Of a stretch of DNA of 64,000 bases, positions 1 to 9,471 are shown piece after piece (position 1 is the stretch's first letter; each line of letters starts with the position of its first letter). The notes below the pieces were generated by a model that was not told where the DNA came from, did not search any database, and saw only the letters and a program-made list of their open reading frames with translations. The stretch is from contig JAJFGO010000059.1 of NCBI GenBank assembly GCA_021776095.1, forward strand, positions 46,325 to 110,324, read 5' to 3'. The DNA comes from Kiloniellaceae bacterium. Its GTDB lineage: Bacteria > Pseudomonadota > Alphaproteobacteria > Kiloniellales > J153. The position numbers and the translations under genes were made by a program.

Positions 1-45
1 CTCCCGTTTCCACCTATTCATCAAACGCTAAGACGCACGAGGGAC

Positions 46-915
46 ATGGAAACTTTCCTGGCACAGATCATTACCGGCTTGAGTATCGGCTCAATACTTT
101 TGTTGGTAGCCTTGGGTCTGGCAATAATCTATGGGACCACCGGCGTCATCAATCTGGCGCATGGCGAGTTTGTCATGCTCGGCGCGTACAGTGCGTGGGC
201 GCTGCAAACTTTTCTCGGTCTCGGGCTTATCGAAAGTTTGGTGCTGATCTTTCTCATCACGGCGGCCTTTGGCTGGGTCATCGAAAAGGTCGTCATTCGC
301 CACCTTTACCGCAGACCTTTGGATACGATTCTCGCCACTTGGGGTATAGGGGTTATGGCGCAGCAGGCTATCCGGCTCTCCGCCGGCGGCGAACTGCGTT
401 ATGTCGAAATGCCATCGGCGCTGGGCAGCAGCGTCTCAGTCCTAGGCGTGGAAACCTCGGCATTTCGGATCTTCATCCTGCTGTTCACCGCAGCGCTATT
501 CGGGGTCACCTGGTATCTTATGTACCGAACCAGTGTTGGTATGAAATTGCGCGCGATCACGCAGGACCGCGAGGTGGCTAGCTGCTTCGGCATCAATAGT
601 CAACGTACCTACAGCTTGACGTTCGCCTATGGGACCGGTCTTGCCGGCCTGGCTGGGGCCCTGGTCTCGCCCCTCAAGAGCGTTTCGCCGGAGATGGGCA
701 CAACCTATGTAGTGGATGCCTTCATGGTGGTGGTCCTGGGCGGCGTTGACAGCCTGGTCGGCACCGTGGTGAGCGCCGCGATCCTTGGTGAGCTTACTGG
801 ATTCCTAGCCTTCCTTAGTAACGACACGATCGCAAAGGCCCTGGTCCTGCTCACGATCGTGATCCTAATACGGTTCCGCCCACAGGGACTTTTCGCGGCA
901 AGAACGCGGACATGA
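46..915 (+). CDS. urtB: Urea/amide ABC transporter permease (UrtB/LivH type)
   Basis: Inner-membrane permease of a branched-chain-amino-acid-type (HAAT) ABC importer. The 289 residues are almost entirely hydrophobic and carry the LivH-family N-terminal pattern (GLAIIYGTTGVINLAHGEF) and the late loop VVLGGVDSLVGTVVSA. The ATG follows a purine-rich CGAGGGA. The gene opens a run of four transporter genes; the UrtD-like SHGQ signature of the third and the amidase that follows make urea or short-chain amides likelier substrates than amino acids. The periplasmic binding protein should lie just upstream, outside the window. The family is sure; the substrate is inferred. Confidence 0.85.
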   Translation: METFLAQIITGLSIGSILLLVALGLAIIYGTTGVINLAHGEFVMLGAYSAWALQTFLGLGLIESLVLIFLITAAFGWVIEKVVIRHLYRRPLDTILATWGIGVMAQQAIRLSAGGELRYVEMPSALGSSVSVLGVETSAFRIFILLFTAALFGVTWYLMYRTSVGMKLRAITQDREVASCFGINSQRTYSLTFAYGTGLAGLAGALVSPLKSVSPEMGTTYVVDAFMVVVLGGVDSLVGTVVSAAILGELTGFLAFLSNDTIAKALVLLTIVILIRFRPQGLFAARTRT

Positions 916-962
916 ACAGAGACAAATATGAAAGCTAAGCCAGTTACGAAGGACCCGAGCGT

Positions 963-2093
963 GTGAAAAGAGGAACTGCGATACAACTGGGTACATACGG
1001 GATCGTTTGCTTGGCTTTCCTGCTGGTTCCCAGCTTCGTGGACGACGCGTTCATATTGAACAAATATGCGCGGTATCTCGTGCTGGGAATTCTGGCGGTC
1101 GCACTCAGCTTGTCGTGGGGTTACACCGGTATTCTCAATCTCGGGCAGGCCATGAGTTTCGGTCTGGGCTCCTATTGTATGGCCATGGTCCTGAAGCTGC
1201 GCACCGTGCCGGTTCATACCGGCAAGGCTGGGCTCCCCGATTTCATGGTGTGGAATAACGTGGACACGCTTCCATGGTTTTGGGAGCCGTTTCATTCCAT
1301 GGCTTTCGGCCTCTTCGCCGGCATCGCGGTCCCAGTTGCGCTGGCGGCGTTGCTTGGTTGGTTCGTCTTTCGCGGGCGGGTTACCGGTGTTTATGTCGCA
1401 ATTATTACGCTTGCCACATTGGTCGTGGTCAACCTCATGATTATCGACCAGCAGCGTTTTACCGGCGGCTTCAACGGCATCACCGATCTGGCGCAGCTTG
1501 AGATATTTGGACTGACGTTCGACGCCTATGGCAGCTCCTCATACTACCTGATAGCAGCCGCGTTAACGTTTTGCCTGTTTTTCGCGCTGGCTGTGACGAA
1601 GAGCAAGGCTGGCCTGGTTCTTCAGGCGATCCGGGATAACGAAAACCGGGTTCGCTATTTCGGCTATGACGTCGCGTTCTTCAAAATTTTCGCATTCTCG
1701 GTCTCGGCCGGCATCGCCGGCATCGCCGGTATGCTTTACACGATCGTGATGGAATTCGCCTCGCCGACCTTTCTCGGTGTGCAGTTGAGCCTGTCGGTTG
1801 TGATCTGGTGCGCGGTTGGCGGACGCCAAAGTCTGCTTGGTGCGGCGCTCGGTGCGATCATTGTGACAGGCATGCAGGGCGCGCTTTCGGAATCCGAGAC
1901 ATTCTTGAAAACCTGGACACTCATCATGGGCTTCATATTTGTGGTGGTGGTGCTGTTCCTGCCGAAGGGATTGGCGGGCGTGGTGGAGGGCCTTTCGAAC
2001 CGCGTTTTTGGCCACGGCGACTCTTCAAAACCTGAACCGAATATCGTTCCCGATTCCCTTGGTGCGAAAAGCGAAGCGGAGAGCCTTCGATGA
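963..2093 (+). CDS. urtC: Urea/amide ABC transporter permease (UrtC/LivM type)
   Basis: Second membrane subunit of the same importer, 376 residues. The LivM-family core is visible: ILAVALSLSWGYTGILNLGQ near residues 40-60 and the conserved loop AIRDNENRVRYFGYD near residue 223. The GTG start sits 7-8 bases after GAAGGA. The gene ends inside the start of the next one (ATGA overlap at 2090-2093), so the two ATPases are translationally coupled to it. It forms the heterodimeric channel with the 46-915 product. The C-terminal 30 residues are hydrophilic and cytoplasmic. Confidence 0.85.
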   Translation: MKRGTAIQLGTYGIVCLAFLLVPSFVDDAFILNKYARYLVLGILAVALSLSWGYTGILNLGQAMSFGLGSYCMAMVLKLRTVPVHTGKAGLPDFMVWNNVDTLPWFWEPFHSMAFGLFAGIAVPVALAALLGWFVFRGRVTGVYVAIITLATLVVVNLMIIDQQRFTGGFNGITDLAQLEIFGLTFDAYGSSSYYLIAAALTFCLFFALAVTKSKAGLVLQAIRDNENRVRYFGYDVAFFKIFAFSVSAGIAGIAGMLYTIVMEFASPTFLGVQLSLSVVIWCAVGGRQSLLGAALGAIIVTGMQGALSESETFLKTWTLIMGFIFVVVVLFLPKGLAGVVEGLSNRVFGHGDSSKPEPNIVPDSLGAKSEAESLR

Positions 2094-2854
2094 GCAAAAA
2101 TGGCCAGGAGCACCTCGTCCTGACCGGGGTCGTGGTCAGCTTCAACGGGTTTCAAGCTGTGGATGGGTTAACGCTGAAGGTATCGAAGGGCGAGCTGCGG
2201 TGCATTATCGGGCCGAACGGCGCCGGAAAAACCACTGCACTCGATACGATATGTGGCAAGACCGGTCTCACCGCTGGCAGCATCACGTTTATGGGAAAAA
2301 GGATCGACAACCTGGAAGAGCATCAGATTGCCCGCGCCGGGATCGGCCGGAAATTCCAGGTGCCCAGCGTATTCCGTGATCTGACAGTGCACGAAAACCT
2401 TGAGGTCGCCCGTAGCAAGCGTTCGGGCGTGCTTGCCAACGCCTTCTGCTTCGAAAGAGATTCGGAGCGGGAGGAGCTCGAGAAACTGGCCGAATTTATT
2501 GGTTTGCAGGAGTGCCTCGAGATTCCGGCCGGGCACCTGTCCCACGGCCAGACTCAATGGCTCGAGATGGCGCTTCTGGTTGCTCAAGATCCGGAACTTA
2601 TCCTCATGGATGAGCCGACGGCGGGCATGACGGTTCAGGAAACGCACAAGACCGCCGAGCTGTTTATCCGCCTCAAGGAAAAGCACACGCTGATCGTCGT
2701 TGAACACGACATGGGATTCGTAAAGGAGATCGGCGACGTGATTTCGGTCATGCATCAAGGAAAATTGCTGGCCGAAGGTACTGTTGAGCAAATCGCGGAA
2801 CATCCGGAAGTTAGGTCCGTCTATCTCGGAACCGGAGGAATTGGCAGTGCTTGA
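2090..2854 (+). CDS. urtD: Urea/amide ABC transporter ATPase (UrtD type)
   Basis: First ATPase subunit, 254 residues. Walker A is GPNGAGKT at residues 41-48. The ABC signature has the unusual form LSHGQTQWLEM, typical of UrtD proteins rather than LSGGQ. Walker B is LILMDEPTAGM and the switch region VVEHDMGFV. The SHGQ form is the best evidence in the cluster that the importer belongs to the urea/short-chain-amide branch of the HAAT family. It overlaps urtC by 4 bases and urtE by 8 bases. Confidence 0.88.
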   Translation: MSKNGQEHLVLTGVVVSFNGFQAVDGLTLKVSKGELRCIIGPNGAGKTTALDTICGKTGLTAGSITFMGKRIDNLEEHQIARAGIGRKFQVPSVFRDLTVHENLEVARSKRSGVLANAFCFERDSEREELEKLAEFIGLQECLEIPAGHLSHGQTQWLEMALLVAQDPELILMDEPTAGMTVQETHKTAELFIRLKEKHTLIVVEHDMGFVKEIGDVISVMHQGKLLAEGTVEQIAEHPEVRSVYLGTGGIGSA

Positions 2855-3542
2855 GCTCAGCAATGTTGATTCCTATTACGGCAATAGCCGCGCCCTGCAG
2901 GACGTTTCTCTGGTGGTCGGCGAAGGAGAGTTCGTGAGCGTGCTTGGCCGTAACGGTGTGGGCAAGACGACGTTATTGCGCACGATCATCGGCCTGATGG
3001 ACCGCTCGACAGGCAATATCAAGCTTGATGGTGTGGAGATCGGTGGTCGGCAGACCCACGAACGCGCGGTGGCCGGCATCGGTTATGTGCCGCAGGGGCG
3101 GGGGATTCTTCCGAAATTTACCGTTCGCGAAAATCTAAAAATGGGAACTTTCGCAAGCGCTAAGGGCGGCGGCGACATCGGCGAGTGGGTTTTCGAGCTT
3201 TTTCCGATTCTGAAGGACTTTCTTGACCGCCCTGGCGGGAACCTATCCGGTGGTCAGCAACAGCAATTGGCGATCGCCCGCGCACTGCTGACCGACCCAA
3301 AAATAATTCTGCTCGATGAGCCGACAGAGGGTATTCAGCCGAATATCGTCGAACGAATTGAGCAAATTCTTGTGGAACTCAATCGCAAGCACGGCATGAC
3401 CGTCATTCTCGTTGAGCAGAATGTCGAATTCGCCCGGCGTGCATCCCAGCGGTTTTTCGTAATGGAACGGGGCAGTGTCGCGGCAAGCGGATCCGTCTCC
3501 GAACTGACGGACGAACTCGTTCATCGGTACATGGCGGTGTAG
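2847..3542 (+). CDS. urtE: Urea/amide ABC transporter ATPase (UrtE type)
   Basis: Second ATPase subunit, 231 residues, beginning VLELSNVDSYYGNS as UrtE/LivF proteins do. I chose the GTG at 2847 because GGAGGA lies 7 bases upstream and the family N-terminus starts there; an in-frame ATG at 2784 would add 21 unrelated residues inside urtD. Walker A is GRNGVGKT, the Q-loop VPQGRGILPKFTV, and the signature NLSGGQQQQLAIARAL. It completes a BCDE-type transporter and lies 55 bases before the amidase gene, consistent with uptake followed by hydrolysis. Confidence 0.87.
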   Translation: MLELSNVDSYYGNSRALQDVSLVVGEGEFVSVLGRNGVGKTTLLRTIIGLMDRSTGNIKLDGVEIGGRQTHERAVAGIGYVPQGRGILPKFTVRENLKMGTFASAKGGGDIGEWVFELFPILKDFLDRPGGNLSGGQQQQLAIARALLTDPKIILLDEPTEGIQPNIVERIEQILVELNRKHGMTVILVEQNVEFARRASQRFFVMERGSVAASGSVSELTDELVHRYMAV

Positions 3543-3597
3543 ATGGGCGTACCGCAACAACGTTCGGAGCAACTACTGATCAATAGTGGAGGAAAAG

Positions 3598-4638
3598 ATG
3601 TATCACGGCGATATCTCTAGCAGTAACGACACAGTCGGCGTTGCGGTTGTCAACTTTAAGATGCCACGGCTTCACACCAGAGATGAGGTCCTGGATAACG
3701 CGCGCAAAATCGGCAAGATGGTCGACGGCATGAAATTGGGCTTGCCGGGTATGGACCTCGTCATCTTCCCCGAATACAGCACCCACGGGATCATGTATGA
3801 CGAGAAGGAGATGTACGAAACGGCCTCGGCTTGCCCGGGCGAAGAAACCCAGATTTTCGCGGAGGCCTGCATTCGCAACAAAGTTTGGGGTGTGTTTTCC
3901 CTGACCGGCGAGCGGCACGAGGATCACCCGAACAAGGCGCCGTATAACACCTTGATCCTGATGAGCGACGAGGGCGAGATCGTCCAAAAGTATCGGAAGA
4001 TCATGCCTTGGGTGCCGATCGAGGGCTGGTATCCCGGCAACTGCACCTACGTCAACGACGGCCCGAAGGGCTTGAAGATCAGTCTGATCATCTGCGATGA
4101 CGGCAATTACCCCGAGATCTGGCGCGATTGCGCCATGAAAGGCGCCGAGTTGATCGTTCGCTGCCAGGGCTACATGTACCCGGCCAAGGAACAGCAGGTC
4201 ATCATGTCCAAGGCGATGGCCTGGGCAAACAACTGCTATGTGGCCGTCGCCAACGCATCCGGCTTTGATGGCGTCTATTCGTACTTTGGCCATTCGGCGA
4301 TCATCGGCTTCGATGGCCGGACCATGGGCGAGTGTGCCGAAGAGGAAAACGGTATTCAGTATGCCGCGCTCTCGACGTCGATGATCCGCGATGCCCGGCG
4401 CAATATGCAGTCGGAGAACCATCTGTTTAAGCTGCTGCATCGCGGTTACACGGGCCGAATCAATTCGGGCGACGATGACCGTGGCCTAGCGGCTTGCCCC
4501 TATGATTTCTATACAAAATGGATCACCGACCCAGAGGGAGCCCGCGATATGGTCGAGGCCATAACGCGGCCGACGGTCGGAACCGACGAGTGCCCAATGG
4601 AAGGTTTGCCGAATCAAAAAACGGCAGCACACCGATAA
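3598..4638 (+). CDS. amiE: Aliphatic amidase
   Basis: Hydrolyses short aliphatic amides to the carboxylic acid plus ammonia (EC 3.5.1.4) in the cytoplasm. From ATG 3598 the protein has 346 residues, the same length as Pseudomonas aeruginosa AmiE, and matches it along the whole chain (N-terminus [16 protein letters not shown], then [12 protein letters not shown]). The nitrilase-superfamily triad falls at the canonical positions: Glu59 (FPEY), Lys134 (YRKIMPW) and Cys166 (LIICDDGN), with Glu142 also conserved. GTGGAGGAAAAG precedes the ATG; an in-frame GTG at 3586 is part of the ribosome binding site. It is probably co-transcribed with the importer. Formamidase AmiF is a close relative, but the match to AmiE is better. 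Confidence 0.95.
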   Translation: MYHGDISSSNDTVGVAVVNFKMPRLHTRDEVLDNARKIGKMVDGMKLGLPGMDLVIFPEYSTHGIMYDEKEMYETASACPGEETQIFAEACIRNKVWGVFSLTGERHEDHPNKAPYNTLILMSDEGEIVQKYRKIMPWVPIEGWYPGNCTYVNDGPKGLKISLIICDDGNYPEIWRDCAMKGAELIVRCQGYMYPAKEQQVIMSKAMAWANNCYVAVANASGFDGVYSYFGHSAIIGFDGRTMGECAEEENGIQYAALSTSMIRDARRNMQSENHLFKLLHRGYTGRINSGDDDRGLAACPYDFYTKWITDPEGARDMVEAITRPTVGTDECPMEGLPNQKTAAHR

Positions 4639-4653
4639 GGAGTCTGGGCTGGC

Positions 4654-4684
4654 GGTGCGTGGGACGATCTTCGTCCCACGCACC
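4654..4684 (+). terminator. Strong hairpin after amiE
   Basis: Two perfect 14-base arms (4654-4667 and 4671-4684) close on a 3-base TCT loop, 16 bases after the amiE stop. No T-run follows, so this may be a Rho-assisted terminator or an mRNA-stabilising hairpin that lowers expression of the chaperone genes relative to amiE. Confidence 0.6.
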
Positions 4685-4779
4685 CGTCACCGACCTTATG
4701 GTCGTTTGCCAATATTCGACTGGTAAGGGGCCCTGGGGTGCCAGGATCAGAGTTATCATTTTCACACGAGCCGAGAGCA

Positions 4780-5577
4780 ATGGACCTGGACGACTACCGA
4801 ATAAGCCAAGAGCCGTACTACCGAATGGTCGGAAACGAGGCGGACTTGTTTGAAGCCGCCTATGCCGATCGCATGCCCATGATGCTCAAGGGCCCGACTG
4901 GATGCGGCAAGACCCGTTTCGTCGAATACATGGCGTGGAAATTGGGCAGGCCCCTGATAACCGTGGCCTGCCATGAGGATATGACGGCATCCGACCTTGT
5001 CGGCCGCTTCTTACTCGACGCCACCGGCACGGTCTGGCACGATGGGCCCCTTACCTTAGCCGTGCGCCATGGGGCGATTTGCTATTTGGACGAGATTGTC
5101 GAAGCGCGCCAGGATACCACCGTCGTTATACACGCCCTTACGGACGAACGCCGGATCTTGCCTCTTGAAAAGAAGAATGAAGTCATTCAGGCGCATGAGG
5201 ATTTTCAACTCGTCATTTCATATAATCCTGGCTACCAGAGCGTTCTGAAAGATCTCAAGGAATCCACTAAGCAGCGATTCGGCGCCATCAGCTTCGACTA
5301 TCCGCCACGAGACGTGGAGGGAGAGATCGTTGCGCACGAGTCCGGGGTGGAGGCACCGATCGCCTCTCATCTAGTAAAGATCGGCGAACGCTCACGAAAT
5401 TTGAAGGGCCACGGTTTAGACGAAGGCGCGTCCACGCGCATGCTGATACATGCCGGACAACTCGTCGGTCGTGGTATTGCGCTTGGCGAGGCTTGCCAGG
5501 TCGCGCTCGTTTTGCCGATTACCGATGATCCCGACATGCGGGATGCACTGACCTCGGCCATCGCCGCGTGCGCCTAG
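4780..5577 (+). CDS. MoxR-type AAA+ ATPase, NorQ/CbbQ family
   Basis: AAA+ ATPase of 265 residues with the NorQ/NirQ/CbbQ layout: [19 protein letters not shown], Walker A GPTGCGKT (residues 38-45), Walker B YLDE (102-105), and sensor-region [16 protein letters not shown]. Such ATPases work with a VWA-domain partner to activate or load metals into enzymes (nitric oxide reductase, RuBisCO); the partner is the next gene, 15 bases downstream. The ATG at 4780 starts the family N-terminus; a GTG at 4738 would add 14 poorly fitting residues. By position the client is probably AmiE or another enzyme of this operon. P. aeruginosa amiEBCRS also has an ATPase gene (amiB) after amiE. RuBisCO activase (CbbQ) is an alternative, because cbbM is in this window. 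Confidence 0.85.
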   Translation: MDLDDYRISQEPYYRMVGNEADLFEAAYADRMPMMLKGPTGCGKTRFVEYMAWKLGRPLITVACHEDMTASDLVGRFLLDATGTVWHDGPLTLAVRHGAICYLDEIVEARQDTTVVIHALTDERRILPLEKKNEVIQAHEDFQLVISYNPGYQSVLKDLKESTKQRFGAISFDYPPRDVEGEIVAHESGVEAPIASHLVKIGERSRNLKGHGLDEGASTRMLIHAGQLVGRGIALGEACQVALVLPITDDPDMRDALTSAIAACA

Positions 5578-5592
5578 ATCTGCGTCCGGGGC

Positions 5593-7887
5593 ATGAACGC
5601 AAGACAACGCCCAGATTTCCTGAAATTGGTCGCAGCTAAGGCGGATCTCCCCGATGGCGGGGCCCTGACGGATGAAGCGCGCCAGGCCTTTCCCGATGCC
5701 GATGCGGCGCGTTGGTTACATGCCGTTCGTAAGTTGTCGCAAGCCGGCTATGGCCAGAGCGTGGTCGCATCCTATACCAAACATTCAGTCACCATCGCGC
5801 GGCAGGTAGGTCCGGGACCGGCTATCGAGTTGGCTGATCTTGTCTCGACGCTGGCCGTGAAGTCGGGGCGAAATGCGGCTGAACTTTTGCCCGCGGCCGC
5901 GCTTCAAGCGGCGGTACGCCTTAAGGAAGATCACCGCCTGCGGTCCTGGCTTGACCTTATCGAGCGGTTTGCCACGCTGGCGCCAGAGTCCGTGACGCCG
6001 TTGCTCGAACGTGCTGACAGGCTCCTCAGCACATTGAATCTTGCACGTTTCAAGGCCTGGATCCTTGCTGGCGTCCGATCGGGCGGTGGCGATGCCAAGC
6101 GGCGCCTGCGTTTCTTCACCTTCGAAGACCCAGACGCCGAGCGCTGGCTGCAGCGCGAGGCCGGCGAAGTCATCTTCGCCGATATCGAGCGCCGCCTTAA
6201 GGCCTATCTCATCGCCTTGTGGCGGATCCGCGCGCCCATCCGCGAACCGGCGCCAGGAGGTTCGCCACAATCGTGCCGCCGTACGAGCTTCGGCCGTGGG
6301 CTTATCCGCCTGCCATCGACCTTCAGCGGCTATCGGGGTGAGCAGGCGGCGGAGATATTTCGTGCCAGCCTTGCCCATGTCGCGGCGCACTTCATGTACT
6401 CAGGCCCGAAATTTCCGGTTCGAAGCCTAAAACCCGTCCAGGTATCCTTGATCTCGCTCATGGAGGATGCTCGGGTCGAACATCTCGCAATGCGCGATCT
6501 CCCGGGGCTGCGCCGACTTTGGTTGCCTTTTCACATCGCTCAACCATCGGGCGCGTTTGTCGCGCCGAACCTATTTGCCCGCTTGGCACGCGCTCTGATC
6601 GACCCGACTTTCGACGACCCCGACGGTTGGGTTCAAAAAGGCCGGAGGCTGTTTTTCAGTCGCGAGGCCGAGTGGGAAAACCCTGAGATTTGCCGCGAAA
6701 TCGGTGGCCTGCTTGGTAACGACCTCGGCCAGATGCGTGTTCAGTTCAACGCCCGTACCTATGTTGTGGAGCCGCCCTACCGCGACGACAATCTGGGTCT
6801 TTGGGATTTTGAGGATCAAGCCCCAGAGGATCGTGAAGAAATGGAACTACTGTTCGAGTCGATTCGGATCGAGCAGCAGGACGAGGACGACGAGTCCCCG
6901 CCGGATCGCGAGCGTGAGGAGCAAGAACAACGCGAAGACGAGGAGGTCAATCGCGCTTCGGTCTCGACGCAAGTCTACGAAGAGGAAGGAATTCCTGTCG
7001 CGCGCTACAGCGAGTACGACTATCTGACCGGCCGGGAGCGGTCCGAGTGGACTACGATTGTTGAATATCAGCCCAAACCTGGGCCTGTGAATCAGATCGA
7101 TTCCATCCTGGACGAACAGCACGATCTGGTTGAGCGCATCACCGCGCTCGTCCGCTCTGCGCGGGTAAGTCGTCCACAGCGTGTACGGCGCCAGGCGGAA
7201 GGCGAAAATCTGGATATCGACGCCTGCATTCAGGCGGTCATTAGCCGCCGTTTAGGCGAGACCCCCGATCCGAGGGTCTATGCGACGTTTCAGCGACGTC
7301 ACCGAGATCTTTCGGTCCTGGTACTGCTGGACATTTCCGAATCGACAAAGGACCGGGCTCGTGGAACGGTCTCGTCCGTATTGGATATGGAGCGTCAGGC
7401 AACGGCGCTTTTGGCTCATGCCATGGCCGGGCTCGGCGACCCCTTTGCCATAGCTGGCTTCTGCTCGAACCGGCGCGACGATGTACGCTACTACCGGATC
7501 AAGGACTTTGGGTCCCCCTACGATGCCATGGCCCGATCCTACCTGGCCGGGATTGAAGGCGGGCTTTCGACCCGGATCGGGGCCGCAATCCGGCATGCGG
7601 GCGCCGATTTGAAGCGTCAGCTCACGCATCGCCGCCTTTTGCTCATTGTCACGGACGGCGAACCCTCGGATATCGACGTCACCGATCGGAAATATTTGGT
7701 GGAAGATGCGCGCAAAGCCGTCAATACCCTGGCCGGAGAGGGAATCGATACCTTTTGCGTTGGCCTGGATTCCGGCGGAGACAGCTACCTCACGCGTATC
7801 TTCGGGCGCCGTAACGTGGCTCAGATCGACCGGCTGGAGCGCCTGCCGGAGCGCCTTCCCATGCTTTATCTTCGCCTTACGGCCTAG
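5593..7887 (+). CDS. VWA-domain protein, NorD/CbbO family
   Basis: A 764-residue partner of the preceding AAA+ ATPase. The N-terminal half is helical repeat-like. Around residues 415-455 there is a strongly acidic stretch (EEMELLFESIRIEQQDEDDE and following). The C-terminal part is a von Willebrand A domain with an intact MIDAS motif, DISEST starting at Asp580, and later VTDGEPSDID. This is the NorD/CbbO arrangement; the length is nearer to CbbO proteins than to the roughly 640 residues of NorD. In known pairs the VWA protein recruits the hexameric ATPase to its client through the MIDAS metal. The client here is not proven. Confidence 0.82.
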   Translation: MNARQRPDFLKLVAAKADLPDGGALTDEARQAFPDADAARWLHAVRKLSQAGYGQSVVASYTKHSVTIARQVGPGPAIELADLVSTLAVKSGRNAAELLPAAALQAAVRLKEDHRLRSWLDLIERFATLAPESVTPLLERADRLLSTLNLARFKAWILAGVRSGGGDAKRRLRFFTFEDPDAERWLQREAGEVIFADIERRLKAYLIALWRIRAPIREPAPGGSPQSCRRTSFGRGLIRLPSTFSGYRGEQAAEIFRASLAHVAAHFMYSGPKFPVRSLKPVQVSLISLMEDARVEHLAMRDLPGLRRLWLPFHIAQPSGAFVAPNLFARLARALIDPTFDDPDGWVQKGRRLFFSREAEWENPEICREIGGLLGNDLGQMRVQFNARTYVVEPPYRDDNLGLWDFEDQAPEDREEMELLFESIRIEQQDEDDESPPDREREEQEQREDEEVNRASVSTQVYEEEGIPVARYSEYDYLTGRERSEWTTIVEYQPKPGPVNQIDSILDEQHDLVERITALVRSARVSRPQRVRRQAEGENLDIDACIQAVISRRLGETPDPRVYATFQRRHRDLSVLVLLDISESTKDRARGTVSSVLDMERQATALLAHAMAGLGDPFAIAGFCSNRRDDVRYYRIKDFGSPYDAMARSYLAGIEGGLSTRIGAAIRHAGADLKRQLTHRRLLLIVTDGEPSDIDVTDRKYLVEDARKAVNTLAGEGIDTFCVGLDSGGDSYLTRIFGRRNVAQIDRLERLPERLPMLYLRLTA

Positions 7888-7898
7888 GGGCGCGCGCC

Positions 7899-8573
7899 GT
7901 GACGCGGCTGGACTTTCAAAAGTACGTTTGCGAATTCATCGGTACCTTCGCGCTGGTCTTCTTCGCGGCCGGCGCGGTGATGGTGGGGGCGGTAACGGGC
8001 GCCCTGGGTCCTATTGCCGGCGGACTTATCTCGGGCCTGATCATTACTATTGTCATCTACACCTTCGGCCAGATTTCGGGTGCCCACGTCAATCCGGCGC
8101 TGTCCATGGCCGCGGTCTATCTGGGAAAGCTGGAACGACGCCTGCTGCCGGGCTACGCGTTGGCACAGCTCGCAGGGTCCGCGGCGGCGGGCTTCGCGCT
8201 GCTCGGCGCCGTCGGTCGCGAAGGCGATATGGGGGCGAATCTTCCAAACCTAGCGCTCGGTATCACGCCTGGGATTGCCTTCTCGATTGAGCTTTTTCTG
8301 TCCTTTCTTTTGATGTGGGTGGTTTGCGGCGCTGCTTATCACGAAAGGGCCAATCCGGCCTTTGCCGGCGTTGCGATCGGCGCCACGGTCGGTATCGAAG
8401 TCATGCTAATGGGGCCGTATGCGGGCGCCGCCATGAATCCGGCGCGAGCCTTTGGCCCGTACCTTGCGCTGGGCGATTTCACACATTTCTGGATCTACGT
8501 TGCCGGACCTATATTGGGCATGCTCGCGGGTGCCGTCGTTTACCGGTTCACGCACGGTCCGGATCGCGATTGA
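7899..8573 (+). CDS. Aquaporin/MIP-family channel
   Basis: A 224-residue major intrinsic protein with both NPA half-helix motifs: HVNPALSMAA near residue 65 and MNPARAFGP near residue 178. The fold repeat and six hydrophobic segments are evident. The GTG start lies 11 bases after the NorD-like stop, so it reads as the same operon. MIP channels pass water, glycerol, urea, ammonia or small amides. A channel in an amidase operon recalls AmiS of P. aeruginosa, an unrelated amide/urea channel, so small-amide or ammonia flux is a reasonable inference. Confidence 0.88.
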   Translation: MTRLDFQKYVCEFIGTFALVFFAAGAVMVGAVTGALGPIAGGLISGLIITIVIYTFGQISGAHVNPALSMAAVYLGKLERRLLPGYALAQLAGSAAAGFALLGAVGREGDMGANLPNLALGITPGIAFSIELFLSFLLMWVVCGAAYHERANPAFAGVAIGATVGIEVMLMGPYAGAAMNPARAFGPYLALGDFTHFWIYVAGPILGMLAGAVVYRFTHGPDRD

Positions 8574-8583
8574 GCGGCCCGCC

Positions 8584-9471
8584 TTGGCGCCGGGCGAGGC
8601 GAAAAGTCGAATTTGGTTGGCCGGCGCGCCGATCCTTTTCGTGCTTCTCTGGAGCTCGGCCTTCGTTGCAACCCGGGCCGGTTTGGCCGACGTCTCGCCG
8701 CTTGCCTTCCTCACTGTCCGCTTTACCCTGGCTGCTGTGTTCTTGATCGCCGTCGGTGCCGTGGTTCGGACCGAGTGGGCCGCGCTCTCGCGCAACTGGC
8801 CGCATCTGATCGTGGCCGGTGTGTTGATTAACGCGGTCTATCTTTCCGCCGCGTACCTGGCACTAAGGGAGATCAACGCGGCCACCATGGCGTTGATCGG
8901 CGCCTTGCATCCGCTGATCACCGTGCTGTTGGCGAAGCCGCTCCTGAGAGAGCGGTCCGGCCTAGTTCAATGGTCCGGCCTCGGCCTGGGTCTGTGCGGC
9001 GTTGCAATCGTCGTCGGCTCCCAGACCAGCCAGCCGGATGATTTGCTGGCGCCCGCGCTAGGAGTCGCCGGAGTCTTCTCTCTGGCGCTCGGCACGATCT
9101 ATTACCGGAAGCATTGCCGGAGTGTGCCCTTGCGCGCGGCGAACACGGTTCAGCTGGCGGCGGCCGCGGTTGTCTGCGCCGCTTTCACACTCGCGGCCGA
9201 GGAGGTCGTCTGGGTTTGGTCGGCCACCATGGTGGCGACGCTCCTGTATCTCGTGCTCGTGATTTCCCTAGGGGCACAGGTCTTGTTGATGCTCATGCTT
9301 CGCCACGGCGAGGCCGGGAAGGTGGCGAGCAATTTCTACCTCACGCCGGGCGTCACCGCGGTGCTGGGGTGGCTGTTTCTGGGCGAGGCGCTACGCCCCG
9401 CGGTCATAATCGGCCTAGCGGTGGCGAGCTTGGGCGTATGGCTGGCGCACCGCGACCCGCGGCGTGGATAG
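8584..9471 (+). CDS. EamA/DMT-superfamily transporter
   Basis: Ten-helix drug/metabolite transporter made of two EamA repeats. The first begins GAPILFVLLWSSAFVATRAG and contains LREINAATMALIGALHPLIT; the second ends in the typical GWLFLGEALRPAVIIGLAV. The start is uncertain. TTG 8584 gives 295 residues and begins 10 bases after the aquaporin stop; GTG 8530 or ATG 8452 would overlap the aquaporin gene and add residues with no family character. No clear Shine-Dalgarno is visible for any of them. Substrate unknown; members export amino acids and metabolites. Confidence 0.78.
   Translation: MAPGEAKSRIWLAGAPILFVLLWSSAFVATRAGLADVSPLAFLTVRFTLAAVFLIAVGAVVRTEWAALSRNWPHLIVAGVLINAVYLSAAYLALREINAATMALIGALHPLITVLLAKPLLRERSGLVQWSGLGLGLCGVAIVVGSQTSQPDDLLAPALGVAGVFSLALGTIYYRKHCRSVPLRAANTVQLAAAAVVCAAFTLAAEEVVWVWSATMVATLLYLVLVISLGAQVLLMLMLRHGEAGKVASNFYLTPGVTAVLGWLFLGEALRPAVIIGLAVASLGVWLAHRDPRRG

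Noticed and set aside
4780..7887. Nitric oxide reductase accessory genes norQD
   Set aside because: No norC or norB and no denitrification gene nearby; only the general family assignment is kept.
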